In this document: positions 7,304 to 15,141 of the stretch, in pieces | How the letters are laid out: each line of letters begins with the position of its first letter | Position numbering within the stretch: position 1 is the stretch's first letter | Source: Candidatus Neomicrothrix sp. UBA4742 | GTDB lineage: Bacteria; Actinomycetota; Acidimicrobiia; Acidimicrobiales; Acidimicrobilacustridaceae | Direction of reading: 5' to 3' | Length of the DNA: 15,293 nt | NCBI GenBank assembly: GCA_002403895.1 | Contig: DHIQ01000170.1 | Coordinates: 1-15,293, forward strand | Translations under genes and position numbers: made by a program | The notes under the pieces: generated by a model | Told to the model about the DNA's origin: nothing | The model's input: the letters and a program-made list of their open reading frames with translations, nothing else | The model's database searches: none

Positions 7304-9550
7304 ATGGCCAACATCGCGATCATCGGGACCGGGTACGTCGGTCTCACGACCGGTGCGTGCTTCGCCCATCTCGGTCACAACGTGATCTGCGCCGACGTCA
7401 TCCCCGACAAGGTCGAGCGGCTGTCGCGGGGGGAGATCCCCATCTTCGAGGCCGGCCTCGAGGGGCTGGTTCGTGAAGGGTTGCAATCAGGTCGGCTGAA
7501 CTTCGTGCTCGGAGCGGCCAAGGCGGTGGCGGAGAGCGAGTTCCATTACCTCTGCGTGCCCACTCCCCAGGGTGGCGATGGATCGGCCGACCTCACCTAC
7601 ATCGAGTCTGCCGCACACGAGATCTCGGCCCTCTTGGCGTCCGAGTCAGTGGTGGTGAACAAATCGACGGTTCCGGTGGGATCGACCCGCCGGGTGGAGC
7701 AGGCGCTGGGCCGGAGTGACGTCTACGTCGTGTCCAACCCGGAGTTTCTGCGGGAGGGCTCGGCGGTCAACGATTTCCTCAATCCCGATCGGATCGTGAT
7801 CGGCAGCGACGACCAGGGCGCCGCCATCCGCGTGGCATCGCTCTACATCGGGGTGCCGGCGCCGCTGATGGTGACCGACCCGGCATCGGCCGAGACGATC
7901 AAGTACGCCAGCAACGCCTTCCTGGCCACCAAACTCTCCTTCGTCAACGCGGTGGCGGCCGTGTGTGAGGCGGTGGGAGCAGACGTCAACGATGTGGTGC
8001 TCGGCATGGGCTACGACAAGCGCATCGGTCACGAGTTCCTCCGCCCCGGGCCTGGTTGGGGCGGTTCCTGTTTCGTCGGTGAGGAGACAGTCCTGGTACG
8101 ACGGGGCGACGACGTCCGGCTGAGAACGTTCGAACAACTCGCGGTCGACATCGACCAGTTTGGCGTGGAGGGCTACGAGGTCTACGCCTGGGCGCCAGCC
8201 GAGCCGTCTCCCGCGTTCTTTCCGATCTCGGCCTTCACGGTTCGTCCCTACGCCGGTGACATTCTCGAGGTCAGGACGAAGATGGGTCGTCGGGTGCGGG
8301 TCACCCCCGATCATCCGTTCTTTGTGAACGACGGAGTCGACGGTGACCGGTTCGAGATCCGGTTGGCTCAGGATCTGACCACCAGTGACTGGATTCCGCT
8401 CGCTCAGGATGCCCCGCTTCCCCGGGATGAACGGATCGTCGTCTCGACGCTCGACCACCTGGAGGAGGCGGGACTCGACCTCACCAAGCTGATCGGCCTG
8501 TTCCTCAGTGAGGGCCGGCTCGGCTCGAACTGCGACACGAAACGACTGCCCGACCTGGTCTGGGGTCTCGGCGTCGAGGAAAAGCAGGCGATCCTCCGCG
8601 GACTGTGGGACGGCGACGGGTCCTGGTCGGTCGTGTCCGGCGGTCCCAGCGTGGTGTTCGAGTACGGCACGGTCTCACGCGAACTGGCCGACGGGATGTT
8701 GAGGCTGCTGGGCGATCTCGGTATCGTGGCCCGACTGAAGTTGGGGCGGACTGCTAAGTCCACGGTGGACACGTATCGGTTGATCATCAGCGGGGCAGGG
8801 CAGGTGGAGCAGGCGGCTTTTCTCTTTCCTGACGACGAGCAAGCGCAGATCCGGGGCTGGATCGCCAAGCAGGCAAGACGCATCAGCCCCACCGGATACC
8901 GCCGTCTTGGGAAAGGAGCTGCCTCGGTGCGGGTCACCTCGGTCACGCCCGTCCCCTTCGAGGGCCTGGTGTACTCCGTCGAGGTTCCTGGGGCGCACAC
9001 CGTCGTGACCACCCACGGGCTCATCGCTCACAACTGTTTTCCAAAAGATGTACAAGCATTGCTCTACATAGCCCGGGAGGCCGGGTACCACTTCGACTTG
9101 CTCGACGGCGTGGTGAGCGCGAACGAGGAGCAGTTCGCCCGAACCGCCGGGAAGGTGGTGGCCATGGCCGGGGGCTCGGTCGAGGGCAAGGTCATCGGGG
9201 TGTGGGGCCTCAGCTTCAAGGCCAACACCGACGACCTGCGCCAGTCCCCAGCCCTGCAAATTGTCGAGCGTCTGGTGGCGCAGGGTGCGGTGATCAAGGC
9301 CTATGACCCGTCGGTCCACGGGCCGCTGGAACAGGCCCCCGATGTCGAGATCGTGGGCGACGCCTACGCCGCCTGCGACGGGGCCGAGGTGCTCACCGTG
9401 CTCACCGAGTGGGACGAGTTCAAGTGGGTGGATCTCGACAAGGTCGCCGACCTCATGGTCCGTCCCTGCATCGTGGATGCCCGCAACCTGCTCGACCGTT
9501 CGGTCATCACCCGTCGGGGCTTCATCTACCAGGGTGTGGGCCGGAGCTGA
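7304..9550 (+). CDS. ugd: UDP-glucose 6-dehydrogenase precursor containing an intein
   Basis: The 748-residue precursor should splice to a 426-residue UDP-glucose dehydrogenase, a normal family length. The enzyme oxidises UDP-glucose twice with NAD+ to UDP-glucuronate in the cytoplasm. The N-extein (1-255) holds the NAD-binding [11 protein letters not shown], the central helical region with ATKLSFVNA (Lys210, Asn215) and GPGWGGS. The C-extein (578-748) begins at the catalytic cysteine with CFPKDVQAL and contains [18 protein letters not shown]. The intein (256-577) sits between GGS and CFPKD, splitting the catalytic-cysteine signature, so the unspliced protein should be inactive. The first codons after the intein are unusually AT-rich. 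The stop overlaps the start of the UDP-glucuronate decarboxylase gene (TGATG), so both steps to UDP-xylose are translationally coupled. The start is supported by a strong ribosome binding site. Confidence 0.95.
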   Translation: MANIAIIGTGYVGLTTGACFAHLGHNVICADVIPDKVERLSRGEIPIFEAGLEGLVREGLQSGRLNFVLGAAKAVAESEFHYLCVPTPQGGDGSADLTYIESAAHEISALLASESVVVNKSTVPVGSTRRVEQALGRSDVYVVSNPEFLREGSAVNDFLNPDRIVIGSDDQGAAIRVASLYIGVPAPLMVTDPASAETIKYASNAFLATKLSFVNAVAAVCEAVGADVNDVVLGMGYDKRIGHEFLRPGPGWGGSCFVGEETVLVRRGDDVRLRTFEQLAVDIDQFGVEGYEVYAWAPAEPSPAFFPISAFTVRPYAGDILEVRTKMGRRVRVTPDHPFFVNDGVDGDRFEIRLAQDLTTSDWIPLAQDAPLPRDERIVVSTLDHLEEAGLDLTKLIGLFLSEGRLGSNCDTKRLPDLVWGLGVEEKQAILRGLWDGDGSWSVVSGGPSVVFEYGTVSRELADGMLRLLGDLGIVARLKLGRTAKSTVDTYRLIISGAGQVEQAAFLFPDDEQAQIRGWIAKQARRISPTGYRRLGKGAASVRVTSVTPVPFEGLVYSVEVPGAHTVVTTHGLIAHNCFPKDVQALLYIAREAGYHFDLLDGVVSANEEQFARTAGKVVAMAGGSVEGKVIGVWGLSFKANTDDLRQSPALQIVERLVAQGAVIKAYDPSVHGPLEQAPDVEIVGDAYAACDGAEVLTVLTEWDEFKWVDLDKVADLMVRPCIVDARNLLDRSVITRRGFIYQGVGRS
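8069..9034 (+). other. Intein (322 residues, Hint splicing domain plus reduced LAGLIDADG endonuclease) inside UDP-glucose dehydrogenase
   Basis: The reading frame is continuous across the insertion. Splicing blocks are visible. Block A starts at Cys1 ([12 protein letters not shown]). Block B is [13 protein letters not shown] (73-85), with Thr79 and His82 of the TxxH motif. Block F is [17 protein letters not shown] (301-317), with His310. Block G is LIAHN, with penultimate His321 and terminal Asn322. The +1 residue is Cys (9035-9037). These are all the residues of a standard class 1 intein, so splicing competence is likely. One deviation is Ser303, at the block F position that is an aspartate (Asp422) in the M. 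tuberculosis RecA intein. The Hint halves are about 1-110 and 285-322; the central part carries the endonuclease remnant. Removing the intein rejoins GGS to CFPKD exactly. Confidence 0.95.
8489..8740 (+). other. Shortened LAGLIDADG (DOD) homing endonuclease region of the intein
   Basis: Motif order is that of intein DOD endonucleases: block [10 protein letters not shown] (intein residues 141-149, acidic Glu148), block D KRLPDLVW (158-165), block [10 protein letters not shown] (176-184, acidic Asp183) and block [17 protein letters not shown] (209-224). Both catalytic acids remain. However, block C and block D are separated by only about 8 residues, where family members usually have several tens that form the DNA-binding sheet of the first half. 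An internal deletion around 8516-8539 is the simplest reading, making cleavage activity unlikely. Confidence 0.8.
9038..9070 (+). other. AT-rich, atypical-codon patch immediately downstream of the intein
   Basis: The eleven codons after the catalytic Cys (TTT CCA AAA GAT GTA CAA GCA, then TTG CTC TAC ATA) contain 11 G/C in 33 nt, and eight of eleven third positions are A or T. The codons from 9071 on return to G/C-ending usage. The encoded peptide [11 protein letters not shown] is the conserved dehydrogenase sequence, so the patch is synonymous foreign-looking DNA, consistent with co-conversion during intein homing. Confidence 0.65.
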
Positions 9551-10488
9551 TGGCGCGGGTCGTCATCACCGGCGGAGCGGGCTTCCTCGGCTCGAATCTG
9601 ACCCGTGCCCTGTTGGCCCGAGGCGAAGAGGTCGTGGCCATCGACAACCTCAGCACCGGCCGGCGCACCAACATCGCTGATCTGGAGGGCGGTCCGGGGT
9701 TCACCTTCATCGAAGCCGATGTGACGGAGGCGTTCGAGGTCGACGGCCCGGTCGACTCGATCCTCCATTTCGCCAGCCCCGCCTCGCCGCCCCGGTACCT
9801 GGCGATGCCGCTGGAAACCCTGGCGGTGGGCTCCGACGGCACCCGCAACGGCCTCGAGTTGGCCCGGGCCAAGGGCGCCCGGTTCATGCTGGCGTCGACC
9901 AGCGAGGTCTATGGCGACGCGGCGGTCCATCCCCAGCCCGAGACGTATTGGGGCAACGTGAATCCCATCGGACCCCGCAGCGTCTACGACGAGGCCAAGC
10001 GCTTCGCCGAGGCCCTGACCATGGCCTACCACCGCACCCACGGCGTCGACATCCGGCTCCTCCGTATCTTCAACTCGTATGGCCCCGCCATGGACCCAGA
10101 CGACGGTCGAGTGGTGTCGAACTTCTTGGTCCAAGCCTTGCAGGGCAAGCCCATCACCATCTACGGCGACGGCTCCCAGACCCGCAGCTTCTGCTACGTC
10201 GACGACGAGGTGCGGGGTATCCTCGCTCTGCTCGACGGCGACTTCCTGGGGCCGGTCAACGTCGGCAATCCCAACGAGTTCACCATGCTCGAGCTGGCTG
10301 ACCTCGTCCTGGAACTGACCGCCTCCTCATCGGAGATCGTGTACGAGCCGCTGCCGGCCGACGATCCCACTCAACGCAAGCCCGATCTCACCGTGGCCAT
10401 CCGTGAGCTGGGCTGGACCCCGGAGATCCAGCTCCGTGAGGGCCTCACGCGCACCGCCGAGTACTTCCGGACCACGCTAGGACTGTGA
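9550..10488 (+). CDS. uxs: UDP-glucuronate decarboxylase (UDP-xylose synthase)
   Basis: This 312-residue extended short-chain dehydrogenase would convert UDP-glucuronate, the product of the upstream enzyme, into UDP-xylose using bound NAD+. Visible features are the Rossmann motif [10 protein letters not shown] (7-16), [19 protein letters not shown], and [10 protein letters not shown] followed by [18 protein letters not shown]. The catalytic YDEAKR (Tyr146, Lys150), RIFNSYGP and a block at [14 protein letters not shown] complete the pattern. The [17 protein letters not shown] and SPASPP blocks are characteristic of UDP-xylose synthases rather than dTDP-glucose dehydratases or UDP-glucose epimerases. 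There is no membrane segment, so it is cytosolic. ATG 9550 overlaps the ugd stop by one base. Confidence 0.92.
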   Translation: MARVVITGGAGFLGSNLTRALLARGEEVVAIDNLSTGRRTNIADLEGGPGFTFIEADVTEAFEVDGPVDSILHFASPASPPRYLAMPLETLAVGSDGTRNGLELARAKGARFMLASTSEVYGDAAVHPQPETYWGNVNPIGPRSVYDEAKRFAEALTMAYHRTHGVDIRLLRIFNSYGPAMDPDDGRVVSNFLVQALQGKPITIYGDGSQTRSFCYVDDEVRGILALLDGDFLGPVNVGNPNEFTMLELADLVLELTASSSEIVYEPLPADDPTQRKPDLTVAIRELGWTPEIQLREGLTRTAEYFRTTLGL

Positions 10489-10551
10489 CGAAATGACGAA
10501 CGTTCCTTCACCACCGCCCGCTCAATCACGGCTCCCCACCGCCGGGCTCGG

Positions 10552-11514
10552 CTAGAGGGCGCGAGCCTCGGCCTCGGCCCGATGAGCCAGGTACCACTCG
10601 AGCGTTCGGGCCAGACCCGCCTCGAACGACGTCACGGCCACGAAACCGAACTCCTTCTCGGCTCGGGAGCCATCCACTCCGCGTCGGGGCTGACCATCGG
10701 GCTTCGACGCGTCCCAGCGGATCTCGCCCTCGTAGCCGATCAGCTCGACCATGATCTCGACCAGCTCGCGGATGGGCAGCTCGCGATCGGCGCCGAGGTT
10801 GACCGGCTCACCGCCGTCGTAGTGCTCCGCGGCCAACACGACACCGTGAGCGGCGTCGTCGACGTAGAGGAACTCCCGGCTGGCTGATCCCGTGCCCCAC
10901 ACCTCGACGGAGTCGTCGCCTGCTTCCTTGGCATCGACCAAGCGCTTCATGAGCGCGGGAATCACATGGGAGACCGCCGGGTGGAACTTGTCGCCCGGCC
11001 CGTACAGGTTCGTCGGCATGAGGTAGACGGCATCCTGGCCGTATTGCTCGCGGTTGGCCTGGACCTGCACCAGTTGAGCCAATTTGGCGATGCCATAGGG
11101 AGCGTTCGTCTCCTCGGGGTAGCCCTGCCACAGCGAGGACTCCTGGAATGGCACCGGCGTGAACTTGGGGTACGAGCAAATCGTCCCCACCATCACCGTC
11201 TTGGCCGTGTGGCGGAGCCGGGCCTCGTCGAGCACGTAGGTGCCCATGAGCAGATTGTCGAGGTACAGATCGGCGGGCCGGGCTTGGTTGGCGCCGATGC
11301 CGCCCACGCGAGCCGCCAGATGGATCACGAGGTCCGGCCCGGTGGCGGCGAACAGGGCGGCAACCGCCTGGCGGTCCCGCAGGTCATAGTCGCTGCTGGT
11401 GGGCGTGTGCACCGAGACGGCCCCCAGCGCTTTGAGACGACTCACCACTGCTGAACCCAGGAAGCCGTTTCCGCCGGTGACCATGACCCGCCGGGTGGAC
11501 CAGAACGTCGACAT
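10552..11514 (-). CDS. fcl: GDP-L-fucose synthase (GDP-4-keto-6-deoxymannose 3,5-epimerase/4-reductase)
   Basis: This 320-residue SDR enzyme would make GDP-L-fucose from GDP-4-keto-6-deoxy-D-mannose with NADPH. The sequence shows TGGNGFLGSAV (13-23), HLAARVGGIGANQ (65-77), VGTICSYP with Cys113, NAPYGIAK with Tyr140 and Lys144, LYGPGDKFHPAVSH with His178, and WGTGSASREFLYVDD (206-220). These match the Ser/Thr-Tyr-Lys triad and the Cys/His epimerisation residues of E. coli Fcl. The upstream enzyme GDP-mannose 4,6-dehydratase is not in the window. The gene points against its neighbours, convergent with uxs (63 bp gap without a clear terminator) and divergent from a glycosyltransferase (47 bp). 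ATG 11514 has a TANNNT box 8 nt upstream. Confidence 0.93.
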   Translation of the reverse strand: MSTFWSTRRVMVTGGNGFLGSAVVSRLKALGAVSVHTPTSSDYDLRDRQAVAALFAATGPDLVIHLAARVGGIGANQARPADLYLDNLLMGTYVLDEARLRHTAKTVMVGTICSYPKFTPVPFQESSLWQGYPEETNAPYGIAKLAQLVQVQANREQYGQDAVYLMPTNLYGPGDKFHPAVSHVIPALMKRLVDAKEAGDDSVEVWGTGSASREFLYVDDAAHGVVLAAEHYDGGEPVNLGADRELPIRELVEIMVELIGYEGEIRWDASKPDGQPRRGVDGSRAEKEFGFVAVTSFEAGLARTLEWYLAHRAEAEARAL

Positions 11515-11522
11515 GGGTGGTC

Positions 11523-11528
11523 AGCCTA
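11523..11528 (-). promoter_or_regulatory. Putative -10 box (TAGGCT) of a leaderless promoter for fcl
   Basis: Read on the minus strand, TAGGCT (TANNNT) ends 8 nt before ATG 11514, with no Shine-Dalgarno between. It lies in the 47-bp divergent gap shared with the first glycosyltransferase. Confidence 0.45.
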
Positions 11529-11545
11529 CTGGCCCGGTCCGTCGT

Positions 11546-11550
11546 GGGAG
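11546..11550 (+). promoter_or_regulatory. Possible ribosome binding site (GGGAG) of the first glycosyltransferase
   Basis: GGGAG lies 11 nt before ATG 11562, slightly long but usable. It favours this start over the in-frame GTG at 11517, which almost abuts the divergent fcl start. Confidence 0.4.
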
Positions 11551-11561
11551 ACTCGCACCTC

Positions 11562-12698
11562 ATGGCTGAGCCCCACCGAGTCGTTCCGCCTGATCGAGGG
11601 GTGCCGCGCCGGATCGCCGTGACCCTCGAACAGTGTTGGCATCAGGTTCCCGGAGGCACCGCGGCTGCAGCCATCGAGACGACGCGGGCCCTGCTCGAGC
11701 GGGACGATCTTGATCTGGTGGGCGTCAGTGCCCGTCACCGCAAGCCACCGCCGGAGCCGTGGGTTCCCCCGATCCCGGTTCGTGGCCTGCCCTTGCCCCG
11801 GCTGGCGCTGTACGAGAGCTGGCATCGGTTCCGTCGACCCGACGTTCAGCGGGCCACCGGGCCGGTGGAGGTCATCTGGGTCACCGGCATGGCCATGCCC
11901 CCACCCTCGGCACCCCTGGTGGTCACCGTGCACGACCTCGCCTTCCTGGATGATGCCTCGCGAGGGACCCGCCACGGCATGAGGTTCTTCCATCGGGCGA
12001 TCGAGCTCGCCCTTGGCGATGCCCAGCTGGTATGCGTCCCCTCGGTGGACACCTGGAACGACTGTGTGAGCTACGGGTTCGACCCGGACCGGCTGCGCCT
12101 CGTGCCCTGGGGCGTCACGCGGGTGGAAACCACCCCCGAGGAGGTGGAGGCGGTGCGAGCGCACTACCGGTTGGCGCAGCCCTACATCCTGTGGACCGGC
12201 ACCATCGAGCCCCGCAAGAACCTGCCGACCCTGCTGGAGGCGTTCCGTCACCTGGACCGCCATGGAGTGGAACTGGTGCTGGCCGGCGCCCAAGGCTGGA
12301 ACGAGGATCTCGATCGTCACCTGGGTTCGGCCATCGGCCGGGTCCGGGTGCTCGGTTTCGTGCCCGGGGACGAGTTGCGGGCCCTCTACGCCGGCGCGTC
12401 GGTGTTCTGTCTGCCGAGCCTGCGGGAGGGCTTCGGCCTGCCGGTGCTGGAGGCCATGGCCCAGGCCACGCCGGTGGTGACCTCGGCGTCGGGAGCGACG
12501 GCCGAGGCCGCTGGTGACGCCGCCCTGCTCGTCGATCCACGCGACGTGGGAGCGCTGGCCGAGGCGCTGGCCTCGGTCCTCGACGACCCGGACCGGGCGG
12601 CCGGACTCGCCAACGCGTCGCTCCGGCGGGCGGGCGAGATGCCCTGGTCGAGGACCGCCGATCTGCTGGCTGGCGTCTTCGCTGAGGTGGCGTCATGA
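11562..12698 (+). CDS. GT-B fold glycosyltransferase, family 4 type (first of three)
   Basis: This 378-residue enzyme is probably a retaining sugar transferase acting at the inner membrane on a lipid-linked or nascent glycan. The acceptor-side N-terminal domain includes QVPGGTAAA and VVTVHDLAFL. The donor domain begins at about 208 with ILWTGTIEPRKN (phosphate-binding region, Arg/Lys of PRKN). It continues through LVLAGAQGW and FVPGDELRALY to SLREGFGLPVLEAMA, where Glu289 and Glu297 form the EX7E motif of GT4 enzymes. No signal peptide or membrane helix is seen. The start at 11562 is preferred over 11517 for its ribosome binding site and family fit. The stop overlaps the next gene by 4 nt (ATGA). 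Sugar and linkage cannot be inferred; GDP-fucose, UDP-xylose or UDP-glucuronate made nearby are candidates. Confidence 0.88.
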   Translation: MAEPHRVVPPDRGVPRRIAVTLEQCWHQVPGGTAAAAIETTRALLERDDLDLVGVSARHRKPPPEPWVPPIPVRGLPLPRLALYESWHRFRRPDVQRATGPVEVIWVTGMAMPPPSAPLVVTVHDLAFLDDASRGTRHGMRFFHRAIELALGDAQLVCVPSVDTWNDCVSYGFDPDRLRLVPWGVTRVETTPEEVEAVRAHYRLAQPYILWTGTIEPRKNLPTLLEAFRHLDRHGVELVLAGAQGWNEDLDRHLGSAIGRVRVLGFVPGDELRALYAGASVFCLPSLREGFGLPVLEAMAQATPVVTSASGATAEAAGDAALLVDPRDVGALAEALASVLDDPDRAAGLANASLRRAGEMPWSRTADLLAGVFAEVAS

Positions 12699-13873
12699 GC
12701 TCCGCCCACGTCGGAGCCAACTTGTTGTGGCTGGTGCCCGGGGTGGTCGGAGGCAGTGAGGACTACACGGTGCGACTCCTGGATTCCTTCGCCCGCATCG
12801 CTGCAGATGATCTGAAGCTCACCTTGTTCGTGAACCGGGCATTTCCCAAGGCCCATCCCGCCATCTGTGAGCGCTACCCGATCGCGGTGGCGCCGGTGAC
12901 GGGGTCGTCCCGTCCCGCCCGGGTGCTCGCCGAGGCCACCTGGCTGGCTCGCCAGACCCGAGCCGAACGGCTCGCGTTCGTCCACCACCTGGGCGGCACC
13001 ATGCCCCTGCGAGAATCGCTCCCGGGAGTCGTGACTGTTCACGACCTCCAACCGTTCACCCACCCCGAGTACTTCCGTTCGGTGAAGCGCGCCTATCTGG
13101 GTCTGACGGTGCCGCGGTCAGTGCGTCGGGCGGTGGTCGTCGTGGCGCTCAGCGAGTTCACCCGACGCGATGTCTCGGAACGCATGGGCATCGATCCGGC
13201 TCGCATCCTGCTGGTACCACCAGGGATCGACCGCCGAGGTGTCCGCGACAAGGCCGAGATGGCCCGGGTCCGCCACGCCTTCGGGCTCGGCGATCGGCCG
13301 TTCTTCCTCTACCCGACGATCACCTATCCCCACAAGAACCACGTCACCCTGGTGCAGGCGTTCGCGCTGCTGGCCGCCACCGACCCAGAACCGATGCTGG
13401 TGCTCACTGGTGGGTCCGGTGGCTCTGAGCCCGACGTTCGAGCCGAGATCGAACGCCAAGGGCTAGGGGAGCGGGTGGTCCGTGCCGGACGCATCCCGCG
13501 GCCGGACCTCGACGGGCTGTTCGATGCCGCGTCGGCACTAACGTTCCCGTCGCACTATGAAGGATTCGGCATCCCTGTCCTCGAGGCCATGAGCCACCGG
13601 CTGCCCGTACTGGCGTCGTCGTCGACGGCCCTGCCCGAAGTGGTGGGCGCCGGCGGGGTGTTGCTCGACCCCGACGACATCGAAGCGTGGGCCGAGGCCA
13701 TGGCCCGCATCGTCCACGACCCCGACCACCGGGCCGACCTGGCACGGCGGGCGGCGGAGCGAGCAGCCGGATTCACGTGGGAGGCATCGGCCGAGTCGCT
13801 GGCTTCGGTGTACCGCGTCGCCCTGGAAAGACTCGGTCTCCGTCCGGCGCGCCGAGGAGGTCCCGAATCGTGA
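12695..13873 (+). CDS. GT-B fold glycosyltransferase, family 4 type (second of three)
   Basis: This 392-residue enzyme resembles the preceding one in architecture, including VVTVHDLQPF in the N-terminal half and the donor-site region FFLYPTITYPHKNH (203-216). SHYEGFGIPVLEAMS carries the EX7E pair at Glu289 and Glu297. The N-terminal LLWLVPGVVGGSEDYTVRLL resembles the acceptor-domain glycine loop of mannosyl- and rhamnosyltransferases. It is cytoplasmic or peripheral to the membrane. The ATG lies inside the upstream stop (ATGA), so translation is coupled. Similar length and layout to its neighbour suggest an ancient duplication, but identity by eye is limited to family motifs. Donor sugar unknown. 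Confidence 0.88.
   Translation: MSSAHVGANLLWLVPGVVGGSEDYTVRLLDSFARIAADDLKLTLFVNRAFPKAHPAICERYPIAVAPVTGSSRPARVLAEATWLARQTRAERLAFVHHLGGTMPLRESLPGVVTVHDLQPFTHPEYFRSVKRAYLGLTVPRSVRRAVVVVALSEFTRRDVSERMGIDPARILLVPPGIDRRGVRDKAEMARVRHAFGLGDRPFFLYPTITYPHKNHVTLVQAFALLAATDPEPMLVLTGGSGGSEPDVRAEIERQGLGERVVRAGRIPRPDLDGLFDAASALTFPSHYEGFGIPVLEAMSHRLPVLASSSTALPEVVGAGGVLLDPDDIEAWAEAMARIVHDPDHRADLARRAAERAAGFTWEASAESLASVYRVALERLGLRPARRGGPES
13854..13860 (+). promoter_or_regulatory. Ribosome binding site (GAGGAGG) of the third glycosyltransferase
   Basis: GAGGAGG lies nine bases before GTG 13870, within the end of the preceding gene. It decides the GTG start against the open ATG 61 codons upstream at 13687. Confidence 0.8.
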
Positions 13874-15141
13874 ACATCGTGGTGCTGTGCCCCCACTTCG
13901 CCCCCGATGTCGCCCCCACCGGCGAGGTCATGACCAGCATCGCCGACGCACTCATCGACCGCGGGCACCGGATGCACGTGGTCACCTCATTGCCCTGGTA
14001 CCAGCAGCACGCGCTCGAGCCCGGGTGGGACGGCCAACTGATCCGTCACCAGACCACCGCGTGGGGTGCCGTCACTCGCGTCCACCCCTTCCCGACGGAC
14101 AAGCGCAACATCCCGGCCCGGGCCGTTGCCTTCGGCGGATTCACCGCCCTGGCCACGTTCGAGGGCATCGTGTCGCGGTTCACCCCGGACGTCGTGCTGG
14201 CCATGTCGCCTCCGCTCACGCTGGGGCTCGCCGGGTGGGCGGTGGCTATGACCCGACGGGTGCCGTTCGTGTTCAACATCCAGGACGTGTTCCCCGACGT
14301 GGCGGTGGAACTGGGGTTGCTGACCGGCAAGCGGGCGATCGCCGCCGCCAGCTGGTTGGAGCGGCTGAGCTATCGCCGGGCCGACGCCGTCACCGTCCTG
14401 TCCGATGACCTGGCCGACAACGTGCGGGCCAAGATCGCCCGTGGTCTTCCGCCCGCGACGGCCGCCACCCAGGAAGCGAAGGTCCGGGTGATCCCCAACT
14501 TCATCGACACCGCGTGGATCACCCCCGGGGCCCGGGAGAACAGGTACCGGTCCGAGTATGGGCTGGTGGGCAAGCGGGTGGTGATGTACGCCGGCAACGT
14601 CGGCTTGTCCCAGTCGCTCGACCTCGTGCTGGACGCCGCCGCCGCTCTGCGCCACGAGCCGGATGTGGCCTTCGTCATCAACGGGGGCGGTGCGGCTCGT
14701 CCGGAGTTGGAGCGCAGGGCGCGGGGCCTGGACAACCTTCAGTTCGTGGACATGCAGCCCAAGGCGCGACTGCCGGAGGTGCTGGCCGCCGGAGATGTCC
14801 ATGTCGTCCCCCTGAAGCGGGGACTGGCCTGGTCGAGCGTGCCGTCGAAGCTGTATTCGATCCTGGCGGCGGGGCGTCCCATCGTGGCCAGCGTCGACCC
14901 GGGAACCGAGGTGGAGCGCACCGTCGAACAGGCCAAGGCCGGGCTCGCCGTGCCCCCCGACGATGCCGAGGCGTTCACCAAAGCGATTCGCCGCCTGCTG
15001 GACGACCCCGGGGGCGCGGCGGCGATGGGCGCCTCTGGCCGCCGATTCGTCGAGACCTGGGCGTCGCCGGCGGCGGTCGGCGCGGCCTACGAGGCGCTTA
15101 TTACCGAGCTCCGCGATTTGCGGTCACGACGTCGCGACTAG
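13870..15141 (+). CDS. WcaI-like GT4 glycosyltransferase (third of three)
   Basis: This 423-residue protein begins with NIVVLCPHFAPDVAPTG, followed by a HVVTSLPWY region, as in WcaI/colanic-acid-type glycosyltransferases (often fucosyltransferases) and related N-acetylaminosugar transferases. Later blocks are FNIQDVFPDVAVELGL (135-150), VVMYAGNVGLSQ (237-248), FVINGGGAARPELE (268-281), and VVPLKRGLAWSSVPSKLYS with LAAGRPIVAS. The canonical Glu-X7-Glu is absent; this subfamily has the SVPSKLYS-LAAGRP segment in its place. The start is GTG 13870, overlapping the previous stop by 4 nt (GTGA), with a strong ribosome binding site. A role in adding fucose would fit the adjacent fcl but is not proven. 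Confidence 0.88.
   Translation: MNIVVLCPHFAPDVAPTGEVMTSIADALIDRGHRMHVVTSLPWYQQHALEPGWDGQLIRHQTTAWGAVTRVHPFPTDKRNIPARAVAFGGFTALATFEGIVSRFTPDVVLAMSPPLTLGLAGWAVAMTRRVPFVFNIQDVFPDVAVELGLLTGKRAIAAASWLERLSYRRADAVTVLSDDLADNVRAKIARGLPPATAATQEAKVRVIPNFIDTAWITPGARENRYRSEYGLVGKRVVMYAGNVGLSQSLDLVLDAAAALRHEPDVAFVINGGGAARPELERRARGLDNLQFVDMQPKARLPEVLAAGDVHVVPLKRGLAWSSVPSKLYSILAAGRPIVASVDPGTEVERTVEQAKAGLAVPPDDAEAFTKAIRRLLDDPGGAAAMGASGRRFVETWASPAAVGAAYEALITELRDLRSRRRD

Noticed and set aside
8069..9034. The insertion in ugd as an assembly chimera, group I/II intron or transposon
   Set aside because: The frame is uninterrupted, protein-level splicing motifs sit precisely at both junctions, and no terminal repeats or intron RNA features are needed to explain it.
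9550..10488. dTDP-glucose 4,6-dehydratase or UDP-glucose 4-epimerase
   Set aside because: The SPASPP and [12 protein letters not shown] blocks and the coupling to UDP-glucose dehydrogenase fit UDP-xylose synthase better.
10489..10551. Bidirectional terminator between the convergent uxs and fcl genes
   Set aside because: Only a short GAACGTTC palindrome (10498-10505) and a 4-bp stem near 10541-10552 are visible; neither resembles a terminator.
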